Positions 35,178 to 42,463 of a DNA stretch of 64,000 bases are shown in pieces. The DNA comes from Paenibacillus sp. E222. GTDB lineage: Bacteria > Bacillota > Bacilli > Paenibacillales > Paenibacillaceae. The notes under the pieces were generated by a model that was given only the letters and a program-made list of their open reading frames with translations, was not told the origin of the DNA and did no database searches. The first letter of the stretch is position 1. Each line of letters begins with the position of its first letter. A program made the position numbers and the translations under genes. The DNA lies in assembly GCF_013401555.1 (NCBI RefSeq), contig NZ_CP058552.1, positions 6,510,001-6,574,000 of the forward strand, in the 5' to 3' direction.

Positions 35178-35249
35178 GAAGGTTCTAAATCCAGAAAACG
35201 GAACAATAGATGGCCAGAGACGAGCCACTTCAGGGAAGGAGCAGAAACG

Positions 35250-36095
35250 ATGGCAGTAAAGTATGAAACCGAGTTATATTCGCCTGTAAAGGCTTTTTTC
35301 GAACGACGCGGCTACGACGTGAAAGCTGAAGTCAAAAATTGTGACCTGGTTGGGGTCAGATCGGATCAGAATGAACCACTCATTGTGGAGATGAAAAAAA
35401 CATTTAATCTGTCTCTGCTGCTGCAGGGAATGCAGCGCCTGAAGCTTAGCCCCTTCGTGTATCTGGCTGTTGAGCGGAATCGCAGCAAGCGTGGTGCGGT
35501 GAATCAGCGCTGGGGCGAATTGACCACCCTATGCAGACAGCTTGGACTGGGGCTTATCACCGTCACGTTCTACAAAACCAAATCACCTCTGATTGATGTA
35601 CTGTGCGAACCTGCTGCCCAAGTTCATATGCCTGGTAACAGCACCGGTGTACGTAAGGGCGGTATCCGGCGGCAACGATTGCTGAAGGAATTTGACGAGC
35701 GCAGTGGTGACTACAATACGGGAGGAAGCACACGCAGGCAGCTGGTCACCGCTTACAGGGAAAAAGCATTACGCGTTGCTTCCGCCCTTCGTGCTCAGGG
35801 AGAAGCCTCCCCCGCCTCCATCAGTAAACAGACAAGTGTGGGTTCTGCTGCGGCCATTTTACAAAAAAATTATTATGGCTGGTTCGAGCGGTTATCCCGT
35901 GGACGATATGTGCTGACGGTTAAGGGCGTGCAGGCACTGACTGAGCATGCTCACATGCTTGAGGATAATGATATGATTGAACGGAGTATAAATGAACTAG
36001 AAATGGATTTTTCCCTCATTCAAGATAAAGATATTGAACTGGAGCATATTGCGGAAGTAGCGGAGCCCTACCTGATTCATGCAAAGGATGACTAA
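35250..36095 (+). CDS. DUF2161 protein, PD-(D/E)XK-like phosphodiesterase
   Basis: The product (281 aa) belongs to the DUF2161 family, proposed to be PD-(D/E)XK nuclease-fold proteins. The N-terminal domain reads YSPVKAFFERRGYDVKAEVKN, then CDLVGVRSDQ and LIVEMKKTFNLSLLLQG, giving a D...ExK active-site pattern. Residues 170-250 resemble a winged helix (VTAYREKALRVASALRAQG, SVGSAAAILQKNYYGWF), so it may bind DNA. The last 30 residues are very acidic. AAGGAG precedes the ATG at 8 nt. It is a single gene with no recognisable restriction-modification or mobile context. Confidence 0.82.
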   Translation: MAVKYETELYSPVKAFFERRGYDVKAEVKNCDLVGVRSDQNEPLIVEMKKTFNLSLLLQGMQRLKLSPFVYLAVERNRSKRGAVNQRWGELTTLCRQLGLGLITVTFYKTKSPLIDVLCEPAAQVHMPGNSTGVRKGGIRRQRLLKEFDERSGDYNTGGSTRRQLVTAYREKALRVASALRAQGEASPASISKQTSVGSAAAILQKNYYGWFERLSRGRYVLTVKGVQALTEHAHMLEDNDMIERSINELEMDFSLIQDKDIELEHIAEVAEPYLIHAKDD

Positions 36096-36141
36096 GGCAG
36101 CAGACAGCTTAACTTTATGTCAAATGCAGATGCACATGTAG

Positions 36142-36179
36142 AAAAGCCCATCATCTCCATTGGAAATGATGGGCTTTTT
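36142..36179. terminator. Bidirectional terminator between DUF2161 and azoR genes
   Basis: GCCCATCAT and ATGATGGGC form a perfect 9-bp stem with AAAA before and TTTTT after. It can end both converging transcripts. Confidence 0.85.
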
Positions 36180-36200
36180 CGTGTTTCTATATATTGGCTA

Positions 36201-36827
36201 TTAGAAGCTTGCTGCTACTTCGGAAGCCAATTTCAGACCTGCTGCTACGATCTCTTGGGAACGGTCAGGTGAAGCATTGTGGCCTTCAACGATAACCAGT
36301 TCAGGGTTTTGGATACCCCAGAAGTTCAGTACATTTGTTACATATTTCACGGACATTTCAGCGGAAGCCATAGGCTCTACGGAGTAAACTCCGCCACGTG
36401 CGTTCAACAATGCCACTTTTTTGTCGCCTACCAGACCTACAGGGCCTTCAGCAGTGTATTTGAACATTTTGCCAGCTTGGCTCAGGTAGGAAATGTAGTT
36501 CACCAGTGGTGCTGGAACAGTGAAGTTCCACAGTGGGAATGCAAATACTACTTTGTCTGCTGCCAAGAATTGATCTTGCAATTGTGCCGCAAGTGCTGCT
36601 GCTTTTTGCTCTTCTGCAGTTGCTTCGATACCGTTAGCGGCTTTGTATCCACCTGTAATTACAGTGTTGCCGTAGTAAGGAATATCTGTATTGTAGAGAT
36701 CCAGTTCGGTAACAGTGTCACCAGGGTGGGATTCTTTGTATGCGCTCAAAAATGCATCGTACAATTGTACGCTGACTGCTTGATCTGCAGGACGGTCGTT
36801 TGCTTTGACAAATAAAATGTTAGACAT
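36201..36827 (-). CDS. azoR: FMN-dependent NADH-azoreductase
   Basis: This is a 208-residue flavodoxin-fold oxidoreductase of the AzoR/YvaB family, which reduces quinones and azo dyes with NADH and FMN. Evidence is the ILFVKANDRPADQAVSVQL start, the FAFPLWNFTVPAPLVNYISYL flavin-binding segment, and VALLNARGGVYS followed by YVTNVLNFWGI. The ATG at 36827 is preceded by GGGGGAACG. An open frame of 41 further codons upstream is unrelated sequence. Monocistronic; the region up to 37066 has a hairpin but no gene. Confidence 0.93.
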   Translation of the reverse strand: MSNILFVKANDRPADQAVSVQLYDAFLSAYKESHPGDTVTELDLYNTDIPYYGNTVITGGYKAANGIEATAEEQKAAALAAQLQDQFLAADKVVFAFPLWNFTVPAPLVNYISYLSQAGKMFKYTAEGPVGLVGDKKVALLNARGGVYSVEPMASAEMSVKYVTNVLNFWGIQNPELVIVEGHNASPDRSQEIVAAGLKLASEVAASF

Positions 36828-36993
36828 GTTCGTTCCCCCGTTAGTTAAAATATATGAGTGCTTCTCCTGAACTTGCAATGAATGCAGCTTATATAAAGAA
36901 AACAACAACTCATTAATACATATTATATATAAAAATGTTAGTGGATGCAATAACGTAATTACTTTGGGGGTAACCTATTTGCTTCCAAATCCA

Positions 36994-37029
36994 ATGCCTG
37001 GAACTTCTGCTGTCCAATGTTCCAGGCAT
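36994..37029 (-). terminator. Strong hairpin after the aminotransferase gene, possible terminator
   Basis: ATGCCTGGAAC and GTTCCAGGCAT form a perfect 11-bp stem with a 14-nt loop, 38 bp past the aminotransferase stop on the minus strand. A clear T-run is missing, so termination is uncertain. Confidence 0.45.
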
Positions 37030-37066
37030 GAATTTGACTATACATTCTTTCTTTTCTATATCCGGT

Positions 37067-38290
37067 TTAGCTCCGGGCTGTAAACTCTGTTATGGACTCA
37101 CTGATCAGATTCATGCCAAGAAGCAACTCATCCCGGCCGGGATGGCTGAAGTTTAATCGAATGTACCGATGATCCTGTTCACCCGTAGAACAGAGGGAAC
37201 CTGGAAGAAAGGACACCCCTTTTAACAGAGCTGCTTTAAGCAGAGCTCCGCTGTCCAATCCATCCGGCAGCTGTACCCACAGATACATTCCTCCTTCAGG
37301 AATGCTGTATTGGCTCCCTTTCCAACCCGGACGCTTCAATAATTCGAGCATAAGCTTGAGCCTGGTCTTATACTCCTTGTTCAGCATGGAGAGGTGATCA
37401 CTCCACTTAAAAGGAGAATGCGCGAGCAGTTGATACAACAATCGCTGATTCATGGGACTGGACTGTCCATCTGCTATCCGTTTCACTGAAGCCATAGCCT
37501 GGATCAAGGCCGGATGTCCGGCAGCCCAACCTGTGCGCAGGGCAGGTGCTACCGTTTTGCTAAACGACCCAATGTAGAGAACATGTCCACCCTGATCCGC
37601 TGTATCCAGCGCAAAGAGGGAAGGATACTTCCTGTAGAAGTCCCCCGGCTCCAGTCCATCGAAATGAAGTTCGCCATAGGAGTCATCCTCCACGAGCAGC
37701 ACTCCGTAGCGTGAACACAAATCAAGCACAGCCTCACGCCGTTCCATACTCCACAACACGCCGGTTGGATTGGAAAAACTGGGTGCAGCAAAAAGCAGCT
37801 TCGGTCTAACCTGCTGCATGTGATGCTCCAAAAGGTCGGGCAAAATGCCATCCCCATCGCCTGTGACGGGTACGATTTTGGCGCCTTGCATCTCCAGAAC
37901 CTCGAGACAGCCTGGAGAGGTAGGATGCTCGACCAGTACGGAATCTCCAGGCTCAAGCAGCAAACGCATCACAAGATCGATGGCCTGCTGGGTCCCTGTG
38001 GTCAATAGAATCTGCTCCGGGACTGTACGTATGCCCTTGCGAGCATTCCAATCGTTGTCCAGCCATTCTCTCAACGGTCTGTACCCTGCCGGCTCGCCAT
38101 ACTGCAATGCGGAGGGTCCGGAACTAAATACAGACACCGCTGCTTCTTCCAGCAGTTTGAATGGAAACAGCTCCTCCGCAGGCAGTTCTTCTGCCAGTGA
38201 AATGAAATAATCCCGGCCAGACATCTCACGAATGTCCCTCAGCGGTGATGTCAAAAGCCTGTTTGTACGGGAGGCGAAGAAATATTTCAT
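37067..38290 (-). CDS. PLP-dependent aminotransferase (class I/II, 2-aminoadipate/MocR-like)
   Basis: The product (407 aa) is an aspartate-aminotransferase-fold enzyme closest to 2-aminoadipate/aromatic aminotransferases and to the catalytic domain of MocR regulators. It has no DNA-binding N-terminus. It shows LQYGEPAGYRPLREWL, LLTTGTQQAIDLVMRLL, PSFSNPTGVLW, LVEDDSYGELHFDG with the PLP-ring Asp, and the PLP-Lys motif YIGSFSKTVAPALRTGW. The ATG at 38290 has GGGGA at 8 nt. The substrate is unknown and no partner gene is adjacent. Confidence 0.85.
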   Translation of the reverse strand: MKYFFASRTNRLLTSPLRDIREMSGRDYFISLAEELPAEELFPFKLLEEAAVSVFSSGPSALQYGEPAGYRPLREWLDNDWNARKGIRTVPEQILLTTGTQQAIDLVMRLLLEPGDSVLVEHPTSPGCLEVLEMQGAKIVPVTGDGDGILPDLLEHHMQQVRPKLLFAAPSFSNPTGVLWSMERREAVLDLCSRYGVLLVEDDSYGELHFDGLEPGDFYRKYPSLFALDTADQGGHVLYIGSFSKTVAPALRTGWAAGHPALIQAMASVKRIADGQSSPMNQRLLYQLLAHSPFKWSDHLSMLNKEYKTRLKLMLELLKRPGWKGSQYSIPEGGMYLWVQLPDGLDSGALLKAALLKGVSFLPGSLCSTGEQDHRYIRLNFSHPGRDELLLGMNLISESITEFTARS

Positions 38291-38431
38291 CGGTCCGTTC
38301 CCCTTTCATCCCTAATCCGAACTGTGCTCGCAGTCCGTAGCCCCTAAAACCTATTCCTGTTGAACACTGAATATGACCAGACCGGACACATGACAAGTCA
38401 TCGTACATAGGGATTTATGGAACCATGCTCG

Positions 38432-39088
38432 TCAGGAAACGGTTTTGGTCTGCCTCGCATATAAAGCGTAACGTTCAATCGCCTGTGCCCTGCTGCTTAC
38501 ATCCAGCTTGACGTATATTTTACGCAGGTAATTATCAATCGAACGTCTGCTAACGTTAATCTCACTGGCTATTTTATCATAGGTTACGCCCTGAACAATT
38601 CTTTCCATGATAAAAGTTTCGGTTTCTGTTAATTCAACAATAAGTTCTTCTGCCGGAGATTCGACGGGCTGAGCCCATTCCGAACTGGCTAACCAGGATA
38701 GAGGAATGGATACACATCCCTCACGCAGCCCGGATATCAAATGAATCAGCTGGCTAGGGGAAGCCTGTTTGGACAGCATGCCACTTGCACCAAGACTGAT
38801 TAGATGACGAAATAATTTTACATTGTCCTCGTCCGTTAGAATAATGATGTGACTATGAGCCGACAGATTTTTCATTTGGGATATATACTGATCCGCCTGG
38901 CCCTCAGGAAGCCGATAATCCATCAAAATCAGATCGGGCTGGTGAATGTTCACCAGTTCAAGACCTTCGGACCCAGTCGAAGTCATCCCCCGTACCAACA
39001 GATCCTGCTGTTCTTCCAAAATCAATTTCGTACCCAGCATGCTGGTGGGGTGGATATCTACGATGACCACCTGCCATACTTTTTTCAT
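38432..39088 (-). CDS. LuxR/NarL-type response regulator
   Basis: This 218-residue regulator has a receiver domain (VVIVDIHPTSMLGTKLIL, with the phospho-acceptor Asp in PDLILMDYRLP near residue 54) and a LuxR-type HTH (LTETETFIMERIVQGVTYDKIASEINVSRRSIDNYLRKIYVKL is the region at residues 155-200). The general look is that of ComA/DegU. No histidine kinase gene is adjacent, so it is an orphan regulator here. ATG at 39088 follows GGGGGAACAACA. Fifteen more codons upstream are open but lack a ribosome site. The gap 39089-39530 is AT-rich and holds only a possible promoter. Confidence 0.87.
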   Translation of the reverse strand: MKKVWQVVIVDIHPTSMLGTKLILEEQQDLLVRGMTSTGSEGLELVNIHQPDLILMDYRLPEGQADQYISQMKNLSAHSHIIILTDEDNVKLFRHLISLGASGMLSKQASPSQLIHLISGLREGCVSIPLSWLASSEWAQPVESPAEELIVELTETETFIMERIVQGVTYDKIASEINVSRRSIDNYLRKIYVKLDVSSRAQAIERYALYARQTKTVS

Positions 39089-39454
39089 TGTTGTTCCCCC
39101 TGTTATGTATTGGACAAATTCCTTTTCCACCATCAGCCATGATGATGCCTCTACCCTTGCGACAGTCCGTGTATAGAAGAAGTAAAAGTCGGATAATGTC
39201 GAAAAATAGAAAAAACACTTGATGCAGCTGTAAGAACAGCTCTATTACTACTGTATTTTGCTGTCGTCACATCAGGACTTTTGTCTTCCCAAGTGAAGAA
39301 AGATCAAAATATAGTATAAATTTCCTGCATTTCTATCTAAAAAAGTCGAAAAACTTGCCCAAAGTTCCTACTTATTGCATCTATAAGAAATTGTATCCTA
39401 GGACTTCCTTCCGATGCAATCTCTTTTTATCCTATTACTCAAAGAATTTCATTT

Positions 39455-39483
39455 TTGCGTAATCAATAGGGGCGTGATAGAAT
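39455..39483 (+). promoter_or_regulatory. Possible promoter in the 39.1-39.5 kb gap
   Basis: TTGCGT and TAGAAT are spaced 17 nt apart and lie about 50 bp before the coiled-coil gene. An inverted repeat TTGCATC/GATGCAA (39377-39420) sits upstream of it. Otherwise nothing was seen between 39089 and 39530. Confidence 0.4.
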
Positions 39484-39530
39484 GAGGACTGGAAAATTTT
39501 TTGTACCTATAAATAACCAGGAGTGATGAT

Positions 39531-39941
39531 ATGAAACCTTCTGTCCAACCTTCTGACATCCATCACACCCGGAGCGCCAAAGGTAAGGCCGGATCTTCAG
39601 TCAAGCTGTTTCTGGTCATGTGGATTGTTCTCATTGCACTTGGAGTACTCGGAACCTACTATTATAGTAACCACCTCCAGCAGCAGATGATTAATCAGCT
39701 TCAGACCCATAATCAACAGCAGATTGCAGCGCTCAAAGCCGACTACGAAAAGCAGCTAACAACGATATCCAAGGAAGTAGCCGACCTTCAGGGCCAGGTG
39801 CAGTCCTTTAATGAATTGCTGACTTTCACCAAGGATAATGCAAACGATAAAACCGACAACAGCAACAAATTGTATACCCAGCTGAGCGAAGTCAAAAAAC
39901 AACTGGAGACACTCCAGAAAAAGATGGACCTGCTCAAATGA
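39531..39941 (+). CDS. Single-pass membrane protein with coiled coil
   Basis: The 136-residue protein is not a family I recognise. It has a basic N-terminal tail of 24 residues, one membrane helix (LFLVMWIVLIALGVLGTYYY, residues 26-46), then an extracytoplasmic coiled-coil region of about 90 residues rich in Gln, Leu and Lys (QQQMINQLQTHNQQQIAALK and LYTQLSEVKKQLETLQKKMD). Its stop overlaps the next start by four bases, so it is made with the phosphodiester glycosidase and may tether or organise it at the membrane. That role is an inference. The start ATG has AGGAGTGATG upstream. Confidence 0.75.
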   Translation: MKPSVQPSDIHHTRSAKGKAGSSVKLFLVMWIVLIALGVLGTYYYSNHLQQQMINQLQTHNQQQIAALKADYEKQLTTISKEVADLQGQVQSFNELLTFTKDNANDKTDNSNKLYTQLSEVKKQLETLQKKMDLLK

Positions 39942-41002
39942 TTACACCTGTAAAAAAGGTTAATCGTTTATTTATGCTTGCACTTGCTCCTTTTGTTGGA
40001 TTGATGTTATGCATGCTGCTGATTCGTCCTCCGCTTGAACCCGGAGATTTCATTGATTCCGGTCTGGCTGAAGAGACCATTACACCCCAGACCCAGGCAA
40101 TAAGCCAGGAGCTTGCAGGGGCAAAAGAAGCTGCTGTTCAGACTTCTTCTTCTATTAAAAGAACAACACAGCTGTACAAGCAGACAACGAGCACGATGAC
40201 GACGCTTGTGCAGAAGGCTACGGTTCAAGCCGCTCGCCCGGAAACGATCTATAATCAACGAATCACATCCAAGCTGGGCGTTCCGTTTGAGCGGATAGAC
40301 AGTGATCGACTTACGCTCGAACTCTATAGGGTTAACCCAGGCACCTACAAGGGCTATGCGATGAAAATCAAGCTAAAAGATCCCACGGCCATGAAGATGG
40401 CTCTGGACAGCGAGCTAGGCCGATCTGAGACAACCATGCAGGCGGTTAAGCGCAGCGGTGCCATTGCCGGAATTAACGCAGGAGGATTCGCCGACAGCGG
40501 CGGCAAACGGTATCCATTGAGTACAACCGTTATGGACGGCAAATATGTGAATGGTTTTCAGGCCAGCTTTAAGGATCTATTTTTTGTAGGTCTTGATCAT
40601 GCCGGTAAGCTGGTAGGCGGAAAATTTTTCGACAAAAGTTCCCTGGATCGCTTACAACCACAATTTGGAGCTACATTTGTGCCTGTGCTCTTGCAGAATG
40701 GACAAAAAGCGGTCATTCCGGCCAAATGGAAAGTCTCACCCAAGCGGGCTCCACGTACCGTGATCGGCAACTACAAGGACGATCAATTGTTGATTATCGT
40801 TGTTGACGGGTATAACGAAGGGGGCAGCTCCGGAGCCACCCTGGAAGAGCTACAAGGAAGGTTGTACAAGCTTGGCGTAGTGGACGCCTATAATCTGGAT
40901 GGCGGCGGATCGTCCTCACTCATCGTGAACAACCGGGTTGTGAATAACCCTTCAGACGGGAACCTCCGACCGGTTCCTACTCATTTTTTATTTTACAAAT
41001 GA
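39938..41002 (+). CDS. Phosphodiester glycosidase family protein (NAGPA-like)
   Basis: The product (354 aa) has a signal-anchor helix (LFMLALAPFVGLMLCMLLI, residues 12-30), a linker of about 80 residues and a C-terminal NAGPA domain (PF09992). This family cleaves GlcNAc from phosphodiester-linked glycans. In bacteria the NagPA-like members act on cell-surface polymers. Key motifs are SGAIAGINAGGFADSGGKRYP with conserved Asn/Gly, and YNLDGGGSSSLIVNNRVVNN, FLFY at the end. It overlaps the coiled-coil gene by 4 bases and is extracytoplasmic by prediction. The true substrate is unknown. Confidence 0.87.
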   Translation: MITPVKKVNRLFMLALAPFVGLMLCMLLIRPPLEPGDFIDSGLAEETITPQTQAISQELAGAKEAAVQTSSSIKRTTQLYKQTTSTMTTLVQKATVQAARPETIYNQRITSKLGVPFERIDSDRLTLELYRVNPGTYKGYAMKIKLKDPTAMKMALDSELGRSETTMQAVKRSGAIAGINAGGFADSGGKRYPLSTTVMDGKYVNGFQASFKDLFFVGLDHAGKLVGGKFFDKSSLDRLQPQFGATFVPVLLQNGQKAVIPAKWKVSPKRAPRTVIGNYKDDQLLIIVVDGYNEGGSSGATLEELQGRLYKLGVVDAYNLDGGGSSSLIVNNRVVNNPSDGNLRPVPTHFLFYK

Positions 41003-41074
41003 TGGAGAGAAGCATTCCTTTTCTTCTTATAATGGTTATAATAGAAGTAAAGATTGTGCAGGAGGTGCTATGGT

Positions 41075-41179
41075 ATGTCATTTTCACTGACATTTTGGAT
41101 TATTGCAATTGTATTGGCTCTCTTCCTTACAGGCATTCTCACTTCATCCTACAACAATGACAAAACCAAGGGCCTTTAA
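41075..41179 (+). CDS. 34-residue single-helix membrane peptide
   Basis: A short frame starts with ATG at 41075, has AGGAGGTG 7 nt upstream and ends with TAA at 41179. The peptide begins MSFSLTFWIIAIVLALFLTG and ends SSYNNDKTKGL, so it is one hydrophobic helix with a short polar, basic tail. A strong terminator follows within 10 bp. The ribosome site, hydrophobic helix and terminator together support a real gene. It starts 72 nt after the glycosidase gene and may be its operon partner. It matches no family I know. Confidence 0.65.
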   Translation: MSFSLTFWIIAIVLALFLTGILTSSYNNDKTKGL

Positions 41180-41187
41180 GGGCCAAG

Positions 41188-41210
41188 CCTCTCCTGGTGA
41201 GAGGTTTTTT
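41188..41210 (+). terminator. Terminator after the 34-residue peptide gene
   Basis: CCTCTC and GAGAGG pair around CTGGT and are followed by six T, 9 bp past the stop codon. Confidence 0.85.
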
Positions 41211-41242
41211 CATTTTATAATGGGTCAAATAAACAAGCTAAA

Positions 41243-41294
41243 CAAGAGACAAGGCTTAAAAGAATGCTTCAATTCTTCTAAGCCTTGTCTCTTG
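41243..41294. terminator. Very long perfect hairpin, probable terminator of the second LacI gene
   Basis: CAAGAGACAAGGCTTA and TAAGCCTTGTCTCTTG are perfect 16-nt arms. An inner AAGAAT/ATTCTT pair extends the stem to about 22 bp with a 6-nt loop. On the minus strand a U-rich tail (TTTAGCTTGTTTATTT) follows, which fits termination of the LacI gene ending at 41348. It is unusually long for an ordinary terminator. Confidence 0.6.
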
Positions 41295-41347
41295 CTGTAC
41301 AGTCGTCGTTTGACACAACATCCATGGATGAAGAAGGGGCAGTGTCG

Positions 41348-42364
41348 TCAATAGCTAACCGCCTTTTCACCCTGGGCTTGCGCACTATACTCTGACTGAA
41401 CCTGACTGTTTACCGACCCGCCCTCTACCAGTGTCACGTAGATGCGTTCATGATCGACAGGCTCTCCGGCAATAATCTTGATTAATTGTTCGGCTGCGAG
41501 TGCGCCCCATTTTCGTTTGGAATAATCAATCGTGACCAATCTTGGCTGCACATATTTGCTAAGTTCAATATTGTCGAATCCGATAATATCAATCTCCTGA
41601 CCAATGTTTAACTCGCTATCAGCGAGCCGGTCACACATCCCAATCGCCATCTCGTCATTGAGGCAAAACACCCCAACCGGTTGGGTATATTCCTGAATAA
41701 TACGTTCAGCTGCCCGTTCTCCGCCACTCTTTTCGAAATCTCCGGTGATCTCAATCCATTCCACATTCGCTGCCCGCTCCGATACTTGCCTCACAGCCTT
41801 CAACCGCTGAGCCGAATCAAATGAGCCTTCCGGACCTGTCACGACATAGATCTTCGTGTGCCCCTGTTCGATCAAATGCTCCATTGCAAGGGTTGCTCCT
41901 GCCTTGTTATCCAGCAGAACCTGATTAATATTGGGGTGATCCAGTTCCCGGTCAAGCACAACAATCTTGTGTCCTCTGTCTGCATATTGCAAGAGTTCCT
42001 TGCTCGCAAATGTATGATCCAGAATGACAGCACCATCAATCATTCGCTCCGGAAGCATTCGATGAGATTGTTTCCCGCTGCACACAATCAGGTCGTACCC
42101 TTGCGCGTTGCATACAGACTTCATGCCACTAAGCAAGTCTCCATATACATCCCCGCTAAAATCCGTCAGAAATACACCCAGAATTTTGGATTCTCTCTTC
42201 TTCAATGTTCTGGCAGCAGCATTGGGAACATAGTTCAGCTCTTTGGCGATAGCCAAAATTTTGGAACGGGTCTCATCTGTCACTTTGTTGCTGCCGTTCA
42301 GAGCATATGACACGGTAGAGATCGAAACTCCCGCCTGTTTGGCGATATCCTTGATACTGACCAC
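41348..42364 (-). CDS. LacI-family regulator of the beta-1,2-glucan operon
   Basis: The product (338 aa) opens with SIKDIAKQAGVSISTVSYALNG as LacI helix-turn-helix, then hinge VPNAAARTLKKRE and a sugar-binding effector domain (ILGVFLTDFSGDVYGDLLSG, IDIIGFDNIELSKYV). It is the last gene on the strand carrying the sophorooligosaccharide genes and should repress their promoter near 52.7 kb, where two matching palindromic sites occur. The start is GTG at 42364 with GGGGAG at 8 nt. A related regulator accompanies the corresponding genes in Listeria. Confidence 0.9.
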   Translation of the reverse strand: MVSIKDIAKQAGVSISTVSYALNGSNKVTDETRSKILAIAKELNYVPNAAARTLKKRESKILGVFLTDFSGDVYGDLLSGMKSVCNAQGYDLIVCSGKQSHRMLPERMIDGAVILDHTFASKELLQYADRGHKIVVLDRELDHPNINQVLLDNKAGATLAMEHLIEQGHTKIYVVTGPEGSFDSAQRLKAVRQVSERAANVEWIEITGDFEKSGGERAAERIIQEYTQPVGVFCLNDEMAIGMCDRLADSELNIGQEIDIIGFDNIELSKYVQPRLVTIDYSKRKWGALAAEQLIKIIAGEPVDHERIYVTLVEGGSVNSQVQSEYSAQAQGEKAVSY

Positions 42365-42389
42365 ATTCTTCGCTCCCCTGTGATGTTCA

Positions 42390-42417
42390 TCAGGCCCTTC
42401 GAAATCGAAGGACCTGA
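42390..42417 (-). other. Hairpin between the phosphorylase and LacI genes
   Basis: TCAGGtCCTTCGA and TCGAAGGgCCTGA form a 12-bp stem (one mismatch) with a 2-nt loop. No T-run follows, so it is probably a stability or processing element ahead of the LacI ribosome site, not a full terminator. Confidence 0.5.
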
Positions 42418-42463
42418 CATCTTAGATATTTATACTTGATAAAATGGACTACCGTTTACACGA

